From: Paenibacillus bouchesdurhonensis
Lineage (GTDB): Bacteria; Bacillota; Bacilli; Paenibacillales; Paenibacillaceae
Length of the DNA stretch: 64,000 nucleotides
NCBI RefSeq assembly: GCF_900155685.1
Contig: NZ_LT732548.1
Location: 4,321,492 to 4,385,491 of the forward strand
Direction of reading: 5' to 3'
The first letter of the stretch is position 1. Each line of letters opens with the position of its first letter. The notes below the pieces were generated by a model. It worked only from the letters and a program-made list of their open reading frames with translations. It was not told the DNA's origin and made no database searches. A program made the translations under genes and the position numbers. Positions 16,994-26,195 of the stretch are shown piece after piece.

Positions 16994-18355
16994 TCATTCA
17001 TTGATATTATCGTTTGAAGGTGCCACCGTAACTTGTTCCACTAATTTTTCCGGCTTTTTAGTGTTTCTGGATTCACATTGCGTGACCTCCACATTCTCGC
17101 CGTTCTCAATATAGAAGGCGGTGCCTTCATGATTCTCGATCGTGACCCGGTTAAAGCGAATATCCCGAACGTTCCCCAAATAAAAGCCGCGGCGCTGCAT
17201 TTTGTCGATGCCGGCCATCATCGCCGGATAACCTGGAATGGCATCCTCTGCCATGGAAATATCGATATCGTTAAACGTGATTTCCGAAATATACTGCTCG
17301 GCAAGTCCATACAGGAAGCCAGCTGCTGCATGAACATTCCGCGCTGTAATATTCGCGAAATGAATACGTCTGAAGCACGGGGTTTCCTCGGTAACCGGAT
17401 AAGGATGCTTATCCCATACATATTTCTCCTTGCCGCGAGGGCCACAGAAATAATACAGGTTCAGCTTAATTGGACAGATCACATCCTCCATCACAATGTT
17501 GCTGATGCGGATGTCTTCGACTATTCCGCCTCGTCCTCGTCTGGATTTCAGGCGAATGCCCCGATCCGTCTGTTTAAAAGTACAGTTGCTAATCGTGACA
17601 TTGCGAATATTTCCGCTCATCTCGCTTCCGAGCACGACAGCGCCATGACCGTGAACCATCGTACAATTCGTAATCGTAATATTCTCGCATGGCACTCGAT
17701 CCGCCGTATCCTCAGTTCCAGCCTTGATCGCGATACAATCATCACCGACGTCGATATTGCAGTTGCTGATGCGCACGTTGGTGCATGACTCCGGGTTGAT
17801 GCCGTCCGTATTCGGCGAATCCGCCGGGTTATAGATCGAGACATTGTCTACAGTGACATCGTAGCAGCAAATTGGATTCACCGTCCAGCTCGGGGAATTC
17901 CTGATGTTCACATCCTTAATCGTCACCCGCTTGCAGTTATAGAAGCCGATCGTCGTCGGCCGCGGGAATTCCAATTCCTCCGGTCTATTGCGATGCTTAT
18001 CCCACCATGGCTGCCCATTCCCTTCGATCATCCCGCTTCCGGTAATCGATACATTATGTATATCGATGCCATTAATGCAAGGGGCATGAACCTGCCGCTT
18101 AACACCTTCCCATCTCGCTTCCACGGCCGGAAAGTCATCCGGATTCGTACTAAACGAGAGAACAGCTCCGGGATTTAAGCGCAATTCAATATTGCTTTTC
18201 AAAAATATAGCTCCGGTCAGAAACGTCCCTGCCGGTACATAAACGGTACCGCCGCCAGCTTCGCTTGCAGCAGCGATGGCTTTGGAAATGGCCTCGGTTA
18301 CGGGAACCGTGCTATCCTGTACTGCTCCAAAATCTACAATATTATATACTTGCAT
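16994..18355 (-). CDS. GH28 polygalacturonase-type glycosidase
   Basis: 453 residues from the ATG at 18355 (GCGAGGACAG just before it); an ATG at 18376 is possible. Right-handed beta-helix enzyme with the GH28 signatures NTDG, GDDCIAIK, GHGAVVLGSE and RGIRLKSRRGRGG; the three catalytic Asp lie in the first two. The long variable C-terminal turns and HTRN-like features fit exo-acting or rhamnogalacturonan-directed members. No signal peptide is present, so it should cut imported pectic oligomers, releasing galacturonate. It overlaps the upstream GH105 gene by 14 bp. Confidence 0.87.
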   Translation of the reverse strand: MQVYNIVDFGAVQDSTVPVTEAISKAIAAASEAGGGTVYVPAGTFLTGAIFLKSNIELRLNPGAVLSFSTNPDDFPAVEARWEGVKRQVHAPCINGIDIHNVSITGSGMIEGNGQPWWDKHRNRPEELEFPRPTTIGFYNCKRVTIKDVNIRNSPSWTVNPICCYDVTVDNVSIYNPADSPNTDGINPESCTNVRISNCNIDVGDDCIAIKAGTEDTADRVPCENITITNCTMVHGHGAVVLGSEMSGNIRNVTISNCTFKQTDRGIRLKSRRGRGGIVEDIRISNIVMEDVICPIKLNLYYFCGPRGKEKYVWDKHPYPVTEETPCFRRIHFANITARNVHAAAGFLYGLAEQYISEITFNDIDISMAEDAIPGYPAMMAGIDKMQRRGFYLGNVRDIRFNRVTIENHEGTAFYIENGENVEVTQCESRNTKKPEKLVEQVTVAPSNDNINE

Positions 18356-19493
18356 CTGTCCTCGCTCCATTCTCATGCTCTCGTCTTAACGGTTCGTATT
18401 CGGCGCATGCTTTTAGGAACGCGCCTACTCCCTTTTGATCGTTCGTAATAATCGGCTCGCTGATATAGTAAGCATAAGTGCCGTCGCGCTGGTCAACTCC
18501 GCCCAATCCAGCTACCTGACAGTTTTTGTTCAGATTCACCCAGCCTTCTTTCGTCTCAAGCACAAACTCTGCAATCACCCCGGCGAAGGCGTGATCCACG
18601 GTTCCGATCCAGCTGTTATCCAGCACACCAAGCCGGAGTCCCTTAGCCATGGCATAGACGAACATGCTCGATGCTGAGGCCTCCAAGTAATTGCCCTTAC
18701 GATCACCCTGATCTATAACTTGGTACCAAACCCCTGTAGCGGCATCTTGATACTTCTTAATCGCGCTTAAGAGATCCCTTAGAATTCGAACCAGTTCTCC
18801 ATAATCGCCATGCTCTTCCGGCAGGATTTCCAGGACATCCACCAGAGCCATAACATACCAGCCAAGGGAGCGTCCCCAGAAGTTGGGGGATAGTCCCGTA
18901 CGAGGATCACACCACGGCTGAATGCGCTTCTCGTCCCACGCATGATAGAGCAGGCCTGTTCTCGCATCCTTCGCATGCTTCTCGCTGATCATGAATTGCT
19001 TCGTCACATCTTCGATGCCGTGCCCTTCTTCAAACGTCAATAAATACTCCAAATAGAAGGGTGCCCCCATATAAAGACCATCCAGCCAAATTTGGTTGGG
19101 ATAAATCTGCTTATGCCAAAAGGCGCCTTCCGAGGTTCGCGGATGAGTCTGTAATTGCTTTCTCAACAAAGCTGCCGCCAGTTTGTACTTCTCCTGCTTC
19201 GTCTCGCTATATAGCGTAAACAACAGCTTTCCGTTGTTAATATGATCGATGTTATACTCTTCAAGACGATACCCATGAATGCTCCCGTCTTCCTGAATGA
19301 AGCGATCCATATTATCTTTAATGAACTGAAAATATTTACGCTCGCCCGTCTGCTTCCATAGCAGTTCAAATCCTTTTAACACTACGCCGTAATCATAAGA
19401 CCACCTGCCAGCATAGCCTTTGTCCTCATAGAGCTTCGGCAAGCGATCCATGATAGAATCTGCGGTACTCGTAGACCAAGCTGTAATCGTCAT
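18342..19493 (-). CDS. GH105 unsaturated rhamnogalacturonyl hydrolase (YteR/YesR like)
   Basis: 383 residues, alpha/alpha six-barrel. Family 105 enzymes hydrate the unsaturated galacturonyl residue left by rhamnogalacturonan lyases and free it from rhamnose. Visible blocks: WSYDYGVVLKGFELLW, IWLDGLYMGAPF (the Asp corresponds to the catalytic residue region), GLLYHAWDEKRIQPW and GRSLGWYVMALVDVL. No signal peptide. A hairpin lies before it and separates it from the second GH105 gene, so expression may differ between the two. It is a diverged paralog of the gene at 19584-20681. Confidence 0.87.
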   Translation of the reverse strand: MTITAWSTSTADSIMDRLPKLYEDKGYAGRWSYDYGVVLKGFELLWKQTGERKYFQFIKDNMDRFIQEDGSIHGYRLEEYNIDHINNGKLLFTLYSETKQEKYKLAAALLRKQLQTHPRTSEGAFWHKQIYPNQIWLDGLYMGAPFYLEYLLTFEEGHGIEDVTKQFMISEKHAKDARTGLLYHAWDEKRIQPWCDPRTGLSPNFWGRSLGWYVMALVDVLEILPEEHGDYGELVRILRDLLSAIKKYQDAATGVWYQVIDQGDRKGNYLEASASSMFVYAMAKGLRLGVLDNSWIGTVDHAFAGVIAEFVLETKEGWVNLNKNCQVAGLGGVDQRDGTYAYYISEPIITNDQKGVGAFLKACAEYEPLRREHENGARTDASI

Positions 19494-19522
19494 TATAGCC
19501 TCCGTGGATCAGATGAAATAGA

Positions 19523-19560
19523 AGGACTTGATACCCTGCAGCCTCAGAGAATCAAGTCCT
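19523..19560 (-). terminator. Intercistronic hairpin between GH105 genes
   Basis: Perfect 9-bp stem (19523-19531 with 19552-19560), followed on the minus strand by a moderately T-rich TCTATTTC. It may act as a partial terminator or RNA-stabilising element inside the pectin operon. Confidence 0.55.
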
Positions 19561-19583
19561 AGATCAGTGATGATGTACAGCCA

Positions 19584-20681
19584 TTAGCCGTTGATTAAGG
19601 ACTCCATCTCAACACATGCCATGACCAGGGCACCCACCCCGTGCAAGTCGTTATTTACTTTCGGCCTGGAAATGTAATTCTCGTAATCCCCAGCCGATGT
19701 GCCAATACAGATGTCTGGCAGGATCAATCGTCCCTGCTCGTCCTGCTGCAGCGCCTGAATTAATCCTGAATAGCCTTTTTGGGCAGCAGCTAGAGCATTC
19801 CCGCCGGATATCCCCAATTTCACCGCCTTGGCTATCGTATACACGAATAAGCAAGAGCCTGAGGTTTCCAGCCAGTTATCCGGCATATGTCCCTTGTCGA
19901 CGACCTGATACCATAAGCCGCTCTCTCCGTCTTGATAACGGATCAGCGCTTCTACGAAATCTCCCAGAACAGGCGCAAGTTCAGCACGTCCTGGATGATC
20001 ATCAGGCAGCAGATCCATGAATTGCGCCAAGGCCAGACCATACCATCCAAGCGATCGGCTCCAGAATTCCGGTGAACAGCCCGTCTCCAGATTCGCCCAA
20101 GGCATGCGTCGGCTCTCATCCCATGCGTGGTACAAGAGACCCGTCGCTTCATCCTTCATGTGCTTGCGCATTAATCTTTCCTGGTGAAGCACGGTTTCGC
20201 GCAGACTCGTTTCTCCGTATGCGTTGGCATACTTCAAGGAGAATACTCCGGCCATGTAAAGTCCGTCCAGCCACATCTGATACGGATACTTATCCTTATG
20301 CCAAAAGCCGCCTTCCGTAGTTTTGTTGATCGTTAGAAGCAGGCTCCTCAATTTCTCTGCTGCAATCCGATATTTTTCCTGTCCCGTTCTTTCATGAAGA
20401 TTGAACAGCAGCAGCCCGGCCTGCATGGCATCCAGCTCATCCCGTTGAAAGTATAAATTACCATGCTCATCCACGAGATCATCTACATACTCTTGAATAT
20501 AATCAACGTAGCGATCTTCCTTGACCGTTTTCCACAGAAGCTCCATCCCGCAAAGAAATACACCTTGGTGATAATGCCAGCGATGAGCTGGGGGAAGCTC
20601 CCCCGCCTTATAAGTTTCCATTAAGGAATCGCATGCTTTTTTTGCCCAGTCGAGCGGCGTAGCCGATACATTTACAGTCAT
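19584..20681 (-). CDS. GH105 unsaturated rhamnogalacturonyl hydrolase
   Basis: 365 residues from the ATG at 20681, which has GGAGGGAG 6-7 bases upstream. Same blocks as the next gene: HRWHYHQGVFLCGMELLW, QMWLDGLYMAGVF, GLLYHAWDESRRMPW and SRSLGWYGLALAQFM. The two differ throughout, so they probably handle different unsaturated uronyl oligosaccharides (for example rhamnose- versus galacturonate-linked). It directly follows the permease genes (gap 59 bp), tying the transporter to cytoplasmic processing of imported lyase products. Confidence 0.86.
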   Translation of the reverse strand: MTVNVSATPLDWAKKACDSLMETYKAGELPPAHRWHYHQGVFLCGMELLWKTVKEDRYVDYIQEYVDDLVDEHGNLYFQRDELDAMQAGLLLFNLHERTGQEKYRIAAEKLRSLLLTINKTTEGGFWHKDKYPYQMWLDGLYMAGVFSLKYANAYGETSLRETVLHQERLMRKHMKDEATGLLYHAWDESRRMPWANLETGCSPEFWSRSLGWYGLALAQFMDLLPDDHPGRAELAPVLGDFVEALIRYQDGESGLWYQVVDKGHMPDNWLETSGSCLFVYTIAKAVKLGISGGNALAAAQKGYSGLIQALQQDEQGRLILPDICIGTSAGDYENYISRPKVNNDLHGVGALVMACVEMESLING

Positions 20682-20740
20682 TTTCAAGCTCCCTCCATGC
20701 TAACAATATCCTCTTGCTCCAAGATGAACTACAGTATGAA

Positions 20741-21616
20741 TTATCCTTTCATCGAACCAAGCATAGCCCCTTTGGCAAAGTGCTTCTGAAGGAATGGATA
20801 CACCATCAGAATCGGCATGGTAGCTACTACGATAACCGCCATTTTAATGGTTTGGTCTGGCGGCGGCACCGCAGCATCCAGCGTAGAACTATGATCCATG
20901 CCGCTGGCCAATACTACGATTTGTCGGAGCAGAACCTGAATCGGCCATTTCGCGCTGTCATCCAAATACAGGATCGCCGTCATGTAGGTATTCCAATAAG
21001 TTACCGCATAGAACAAGGAGATGGTTGCAATTGCCGGCATCGATAACGGCAGCACAATTTTGAACAAAATACCGAAGTCATTACAGCCATCAATTTTGGC
21101 CGATTCCTCCAGTCCCTCCGGAATATTCTGAAAAAAGTTTTTGAGAATAATCATGTTAAAGGCGCTGATTGCTGACGGAATAATCAATGCAGCGTAAGTA
21201 TCAATCAGCCCCAGCTCTTTAACGACTAGAAACGTAGGAATCATTCCGCCATGGAACAACATCGTGAACACGACCATGAAGTTTACAACTTTTCGCCCAT
21301 CCAAATCCTGGCGGGACAGTCCATAAGCCATCAGTGCCGTCAAGAACATACTGACAAGCGTTCCAACTAACGTTACTCCAATCGATACGCCCATCGCCCT
21401 GAAGATCGTATTCGTTGAGAAGATGAATTTATAAGCTTCAAAGCTCCAAACCTTCGGAATCAACACAAATTTACTAGCCGCCAATTCCGCACTGGTAGTA
21501 AATGAACCTGCTACAACGTGAATAAAGGGAAGTACAGTAATCAAAGTGATGATCGCTAGCAATGTAAAGTTCACAGCGGCAAAAAGTCTGCCGGTGAAAG
21601 ATCTATCTTCTACCAT
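20741..21616 (-). CDS. CUT1 sugar ABC transporter permease (LplC/YtcP like)
   Basis: 291 residues with six predicted membrane segments (for example ALIIPSAISAFNMIILKNFF). The EAA loop that contacts the ATPase reads EESAKIDGCNDFGILFKIVL. C-terminus GSMKG is typical of the LplC/YtcP group. It pairs with the LplB-like permease 21 bp upstream and with the binding lipoproteins before it. No ATPase gene lies in the cluster, so a shared MsmX-type ATPase encoded elsewhere is expected. Ribosome site GGGAGGAATTG precedes the ATG. Confidence 0.88.
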   Translation of the reverse strand: MVEDRSFTGRLFAAVNFTLLAIITLITVLPFIHVVAGSFTTSAELAASKFVLIPKVWSFEAYKFIFSTNTIFRAMGVSIGVTLVGTLVSMFLTALMAYGLSRQDLDGRKVVNFMVVFTMLFHGGMIPTFLVVKELGLIDTYAALIIPSAISAFNMIILKNFFQNIPEGLEESAKIDGCNDFGILFKIVLPLSMPAIATISLFYAVTYWNTYMTAILYLDDSAKWPIQVLLRQIVVLASGMDHSSTLDAAVPPPDQTIKMAVIVVATMPILMVYPFLQKHFAKGAMLGSMKG

Positions 21617-21637
21617 TTCAATTCCTCCCGTAGTCTA

Positions 21638-22609
21638 TCAATAGACGCCTTCTTCTCCCAGCTTCTTGGCAATTTTGTTCACTGCCATGACCATAATGAG
21701 GCCAATGATGGATTTAAAGAAGCCGATTGCGGTACTGTAGCTAAATTGACCTTGCCTTAGACCAGCGGTGTAAACATACGTATCGATAATCTCCGCAACC
21801 TCTCTGTTCATGGAATTCAGCAGCAAGTAGACATGTTCGAATCCCAAATCGAGAACGGAACCAATTTTCAAAATAAATAGGGTAATAATAACGCCTCGTA
21901 TGGCCGGGATCGTAATATGCCAAATTTGTCTGAGTCTGCCGGCACCGTCCATGCGTGCAGCTTCATAAAGCCCTGGATCAATTGCAGCAATGGAAGCCAG
22001 GTAGATAATCGTTCCCCAACCTGCTTCTCTCCATATGACCTGAATGATATACATAGGTCTAAACCAGCTCGGGTTTAGCAAGAAATTGATTTTTTCAAAT
22101 CCAAAGAAGACAAGCAGATCATTTATAATTCCTCCGTCCATCGTAACCATAACGAATGAAATGGAGACGACGATAACCCAAGACATAAAGTGGGGTATAT
22201 AAAGGAGCGACTGAAAAATTCGTTTAAAGAAATTACCTCGGAGCTCATTTAACATGAGTGCAAGTATAATCGGAATCGGAAAGTAGATAAAGATATTCAA
22301 TCCGAATAGAATCAAGGTATTCATTAAAATATTGAGGAAATCCGGTTCGGTAAATAACCTCGTAAAATGCTTCATACCTACCCAATTGCTTCCGAGAATG
22401 CCATTGTAGGGCTTATAGTCCTGGAAGGAAATAATTAGCCCGTACATCGGTAAATATTTGAAGATAATGAAATACAGCAGTCCGGGCGCTATCATGACAT
22501 AGAGCCATCTATTTCTCCATATTCGCCTTTTGATCTCTTGTTTGCTTTTCGATGCATCTAGCTTTGGTTGAACTGGACTCGGACTCGGCTGTACGGTCAC
22601 TTCCTGCAT
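21638..22609 (-). CDS. CUT1 sugar ABC transporter permease (LplB like)
   Basis: 323 residues from the ATG at 22609 (AAAGGAAGAAG upstream); longer in-frame starts lack a site. Six membrane segments begin after a charged N-terminus (WLYVMIAPGLLYFIIFKYLP). The EAA loop reads YEAARMDGAGRLRQIWHITI. Members of this LplB/YteP group carry complex pectic and glucuronoxylan oligosaccharides. Together with the neighbouring LplC-like permease it forms the membrane channel for the substrate delivered by the lipoproteins at 22739 and 24464. Confidence 0.88.
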   Translation of the reverse strand: MQEVTVQPSPSPVQPKLDASKSKQEIKRRIWRNRWLYVMIAPGLLYFIIFKYLPMYGLIISFQDYKPYNGILGSNWVGMKHFTRLFTEPDFLNILMNTLILFGLNIFIYFPIPIILALMLNELRGNFFKRIFQSLLYIPHFMSWVIVVSISFVMVTMDGGIINDLLVFFGFEKINFLLNPSWFRPMYIIQVIWREAGWGTIIYLASIAAIDPGLYEAARMDGAGRLRQIWHITIPAIRGVIITLFILKIGSVLDLGFEHVYLLLNSMNREVAEIIDTYVYTAGLRQGQFSYSTAIGFFKSIIGLIMVMAVNKIAKKLGEEGVY

Positions 22610-22666
22610 GATCTTCTTCCTTTCTGTTTCATAATGGAGCAAGGTGACTTAGCCCCCTTGGAATAG

Positions 22667-22703
22667 AAGAGGCTGTTGAGTGTATCAACATCAACAACCT
22701 TTT
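22667..22703 (-). terminator. Intercistronic hairpin after the first binding-protein gene
   Basis: Imperfect stem with wobble pairs (22667-22679 with 22691-22703) just after the stop of the lipoprotein gene. A partial terminator here would give more binding protein than permease, a common arrangement. Confidence 0.45.
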
Positions 22704-22738
22704 CTAATTCCTTTATCACTTTGCCTCAAACTAGATCC

Positions 22739-24274
22739 TTACTTTTTGTATGCAGCGTTGTATTCTTCAATAATTTTATCCCCGCCGCGCTTCTTCCAGT
22801 TCTCTACTTCTTTCTCAAAGCCCGCTTTATCGATTTGACCATAAATATACTTATATGTCGCATCCGTAATAATTTGCTGAAGCTCGACACCCTTCTCGGT
22901 GAATGTAGCGGAATCAAGCGGTGCCGTTGGATCTGGAACCCCTACCTTCACGTTCTCCAGAAGCAATTCTTCAGCATGGATGCGGCCCGGCAGCACGTTA
23001 TACGGCTCGTACATGCCATTCGTCTCGGATTCGCCGATCACGCTATCCTTGTAGCCTTTTACTTCCCGTTCGATCAATTCTTTATCATCGGTTGGCTTCG
23101 CTTTACCGTCTTCAACCGTGTAGTGCACACCTTCGATTCCCCAGAACATAAGGTTGGAAACCTCTGGAGTCATCATTTTGTCAAAGAACGCGAGGATTTT
23201 TTTCAGTTCAGCCTCGTCTTTGACAGCGCCTTTAGGGAACAGGACAACGTTGTTATATCCAGGAATCATCCATTGCGCGAATTTGCCGTCCGGTCCGGCA
23301 ACCATACTGTGCGTATCCAGTACAGCATCCGGGGCGTTTTTAATAAGATCCTTATTCAAGGAATCAATATCCTGCATGGAACCGCCGATATATAGACCCG
23401 CTTTGCCGCTGGTGAACATTTTGACGGCATCCGTTTTACTCGTTGCCGCGAAGTCCTGGTTCATATATCCGCCATCGCGAAGCTTTTTGAAGAAATCCAT
23501 CGTATCGATATATTGTGGGAACGTAAATTCAGGCTGCAGCTGGCCATCCTTTTCTCCCCAGCCGTTCGGTGTTCCGAACCACGAGGATACCGTCTTGAAT
23601 GCGCCGTATGTCAATTCGTTCCGATCAACGACCCCTGTCGTATCCTTCACATTGTTGCCATCGGGATCTTGCTCTGTAAACGCTTTAGCCATTTCGAACA
23701 ATTCATCAACGTTAGCTGGAGCAGCAAGGTTCAATTTGTCCGCCCAGTCCTTACGATAGATAATCCCTTGGCGAGCCAGCGGTCTGCCGATGTACAGCGA
23801 GTACAGCTTGCCTTCTACTTTGGTATTATTCAGAATTTCCGGCTTCAGCTTGCTCAGGTTCGGAAACTCGCTGAGATAAGGCCCGATTTCCCAGAATTGA
23901 CCGTCTTTAATCGCATCCTTCATTTGGATGAATGTCGTCTGATTTTTCAAATAAGTCACTTGCGGCAATGAACTCGTTGCAAAAGAAGAATTCAGCTTCT
24001 CTTCATACGTGTCTGCCGGGAAAAATTGATACGTTAATTTTGTGTTCGTTAATTTTTCTAATTCTTTTTTAATGGTGTCTGGCGGTGTCTCTGAAGTGTT
24101 AAGTGGAAGCATGATTTTAATTTCCATCGGCGCTTCTGATTCAGCGCCTTTCGCGGTATCGCCCCCTGTATTCGGTGCTGCTTTTTCGTTGCCGCCTGAA
24201 CAGGCTGTCAACATTACGCTTAGTGTCAGCAATACAGCCAACATGATGGAGAAGGATTTTTTCTTCATAACCAT
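22739..24274 (-). CDS. Sugar-binding lipoprotein of CUT1 transporter (LplA like)
   Basis: 511 residues from the ATG at 24274 (GGAGGTC 5 bases upstream). Signal peptide with lipobox LTAC puts the lipid-anchored Cys near residue 25, followed by a Gly/Ala/Glu-rich tether. The rest is a type-I sugar-binding fold: substrate motifs include FFPADTYEEKLNSS, SRQGI-like RQGIIYRKDW and WFGTPNGW, as in LplA/YtcQ proteins. It captures pectic oligosaccharides outside the membrane for the two permeases downstream. A closely related gene lies 190 bp upstream. Confidence 0.88.
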   Translation of the reverse strand: MVMKKKSFSIMLAVLLTLSVMLTACSGGNEKAAPNTGGDTAKGAESEAPMEIKIMLPLNTSETPPDTIKKELEKLTNTKLTYQFFPADTYEEKLNSSFATSSLPQVTYLKNQTTFIQMKDAIKDGQFWEIGPYLSEFPNLSKLKPEILNNTKVEGKLYSLYIGRPLARQGIIYRKDWADKLNLAAPANVDELFEMAKAFTEQDPDGNNVKDTTGVVDRNELTYGAFKTVSSWFGTPNGWGEKDGQLQPEFTFPQYIDTMDFFKKLRDGGYMNQDFAATSKTDAVKMFTSGKAGLYIGGSMQDIDSLNKDLIKNAPDAVLDTHSMVAGPDGKFAQWMIPGYNNVVLFPKGAVKDEAELKKILAFFDKMMTPEVSNLMFWGIEGVHYTVEDGKAKPTDDKELIEREVKGYKDSVIGESETNGMYEPYNVLPGRIHAEELLLENVKVGVPDPTAPLDSATFTEKGVELQQIITDATYKYIYGQIDKAGFEKEVENWKKRGGDKIIEEYNAAYKK

Positions 24275-24383
24275 TTTGACCTCCATTTGACTTATTGTTT
24301 TTACACTTTCAACAGTACAGCCTGAATGAGGTTACGAATACAATCATTTGTTCATAAACGCTGATATACCAAGGGATCTGAAT

Positions 24384-24393
24384 AAATGATTAT
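24384..24393. promoter_or_regulatory. AAATGATTAT motif before the first binding-protein gene
   Basis: AAATGATTAT, the same ten bases found at 26102-26111 before the second binding-protein gene and the YesS-like regulator; CAATCATTTG at 24341-24350 is a partial copy on the other strand. Candidate binding site for that regulator. Confidence 0.4.
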
Positions 24394-24422
24394 CACCGTA
24401 ACAGCGCTGGAAACACAAAGAA

Positions 24423-24447
24423 ACCACTGTGCATAAGGCGCAGTGGT
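24423..24447 (-). terminator. Terminator after the second binding-protein gene
   Basis: Perfect 7-bp stem (24423-24429 with 24441-24447), followed on the minus strand by TTCTTTGTGTTT. It lies 17 bp after the stop at 24464 and may limit read-through into the next lipoprotein gene. Confidence 0.6.
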
Positions 24448-24463
24448 CTCGTATGATCCTTCA

Positions 24464-25990
24464 TTAATTATTTCGCATTCGCTCGCGTAATAGGGCTTCC
24501 TCGTACTCTTGAATGATGAGATCACCGCCGTTTTGACGCCATTTCAAAGTCTCATTCACAAAGCCTTCAGCGGTTATTTCCCCCAAAATATAATTGTACG
24601 TCGCATCCGTAATGATCTGTGAAAGCTCGGCATTCTTCTCGTCAAACGTATCAGAGCTTAAATGAACGGTCGGATCGGCCACCAGGAAGGATTCATTATC
24701 TTCACTCAGCCGTTCTGCAGCAGCGGTCAGCTCTTCCTTCTGAACAACCTCCATAATGTTGGTATTGCTCATATCCGCGATCATAAGAGAATACAAAGGA
24801 TTCACTTCATCAACGCGCAGCCTTGAGGTTTCTTCGGGAAGAATGACCTTACCGTCCACAATTTTATAATGTCTTCCTTCTACGCCGTACATCATCAGGT
24901 TGGCTACATCTTTATCCATCGTTCGATCAAAAAAAGCGAGCACCTGCTTTAATTCCTCTTCCGTTGCAATGGCCTTTTTGGAGAAGAGATACAATCCATT
25001 GTAGTTGGGAATAGACCATACCTTATATCCTTTCGGGCCATGAATTCGATTGATTAGGGTCAGCTCAGCCTTAGGATTCAAAGCTTGTGTTTCAATGGAC
25101 AATCGCTGGACATCCGTCATACTTCCAATATATACGCCTGCGGATCCGCGAATAAAGCTATCACGCTGCAACTCTTTGCTGGTTAAAGCGAAATCCTGAT
25201 TAATTAATTTCTCGTCATACAATTTCTTCATGAAATTCATCGTATTCATATATTCTTGCGTCTCGAATTCGGGAATGAAATGGCCATCGACCTGCTCCCA
25301 ATTATTTGGAGTGCCGAAATAGGAGCTCAGCGTCTTGAATACGCCATAAACCAAGTCATTGCGGTCAACAAGGCCGAACGTGTCTTGCTTTCCGTTCAGA
25401 TCAGGGTCGTTATGAGTAAATTGCTTCAATACTTCATATAAATCCTCCAGAGAATGAGGCTCCTCCAATTGAAGATTGTCCAGCCAGTCCTTGCGGATAA
25501 TGATCCCCTGCCTTGAGGAAGGCCGTTCGGTATATAGTCCGTAAATTTTGCCCTCCACAGCCGTTTGCCGAAGAATGGCTGGACTCAGCTGACTTAAGTT
25601 CGAAAATTCCGCAAGATAGGGCTCTATCTCCCAGAAATCGCCGGATTTGATGGCATTCTTGACCAAGCCGTAATCCGTAAATTTCACGAAGGTCACCTTC
25701 GCTAAAGAGTTCGTCGTGAGAGCCGTATTCATTTTATCGGTATAGACTCCTTCAGGAACCCAGCGTATATCAAGCTCCACTTCTGTCAGTCTTTCCAACT
25801 CAGTAATCACCTCTTTCGAGGGCTGCTGCGGAAAATGAAGCGGGGCCAATATGGATACATAGGGACGAATATCGCTGGAGTCCGTTCGAGCAGATTGTAC
25901 ATCGCCGCACCCGATCAATACAGTGAAGAAAATCGGTATAAGCAAATGTAAATAGTGTAGCGTGGTTTTTCTTGAAGACAATCTAGGCAT
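24464..25990 (-). CDS. Second LplA-like sugar-binding lipoprotein
   Basis: 508 residues, start supported by AGGGGGAAC. Signal peptide with lipobox VLIGC gives a lipidated Cys at residue 28. The mature protein parallels the next gene almost block for block (EGVYTDKMNTALTTNSLAKV, SSRQGIIIRKDWLDNL, YFGTPNNW, ANLMMYGVEGRHY, AELSQIITDATYNYI), so the pair arose by tandem duplication. The two probably give one permease pair a choice of related pectic substrates, or one may serve as a sensor partner for the divergent membrane regulator. It is divergent from that regulator. Confidence 0.87.
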   Translation of the reverse strand: MPRLSSRKTTLHYLHLLIPIFFTVLIGCGDVQSARTDSSDIRPYVSILAPLHFPQQPSKEVITELERLTEVELDIRWVPEGVYTDKMNTALTTNSLAKVTFVKFTDYGLVKNAIKSGDFWEIEPYLAEFSNLSQLSPAILRQTAVEGKIYGLYTERPSSRQGIIIRKDWLDNLQLEEPHSLEDLYEVLKQFTHNDPDLNGKQDTFGLVDRNDLVYGVFKTLSSYFGTPNNWEQVDGHFIPEFETQEYMNTMNFMKKLYDEKLINQDFALTSKELQRDSFIRGSAGVYIGSMTDVQRLSIETQALNPKAELTLINRIHGPKGYKVWSIPNYNGLYLFSKKAIATEEELKQVLAFFDRTMDKDVANLMMYGVEGRHYKIVDGKVILPEETSRLRVDEVNPLYSLMIADMSNTNIMEVVQKEELTAAAERLSEDNESFLVADPTVHLSSDTFDEKNAELSQIITDATYNYILGEITAEGFVNETLKWRQNGGDLIIQEYEEALLRERMRNN

Positions 25991-26101
25991 TTCAGTTCCC
26001 CCTACAAGTAATGTAAGATCTGTCTCTTACGCTTAACGTACACATATATACAATACAACCTATTACTTGAATATTTTATAACTGATAGACATAATTAGAG
26101 G

Positions 26102-26132
26102 AAATGATTATTGCGTTATGAGATGATTATTG
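26102..26132. promoter_or_regulatory. Direct repeat before the YesS-like regulator
   Basis: ATGATTATTG occurs at 26104-26113 and again at 26123-26132, start-to-start distance 19 bp, in the divergent region between the second lipoprotein gene and the regulator. Spaced direct repeats of this kind suit an AraC-type protein. Confidence 0.45.
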
Positions 26133-26195
26133 TTATTATTCATCCACATGCAGGTTACGCTGACTACTTCTACACAAGCAGAGGTGCTGAGTTCT

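Noticed and set aside
17078..17788. Plus-strand open frame of 236 codons opposite the GH28 gene
   Set aside because: Shadow of the beta-helix coding sequence; composition and lack of a start site do not support a gene.
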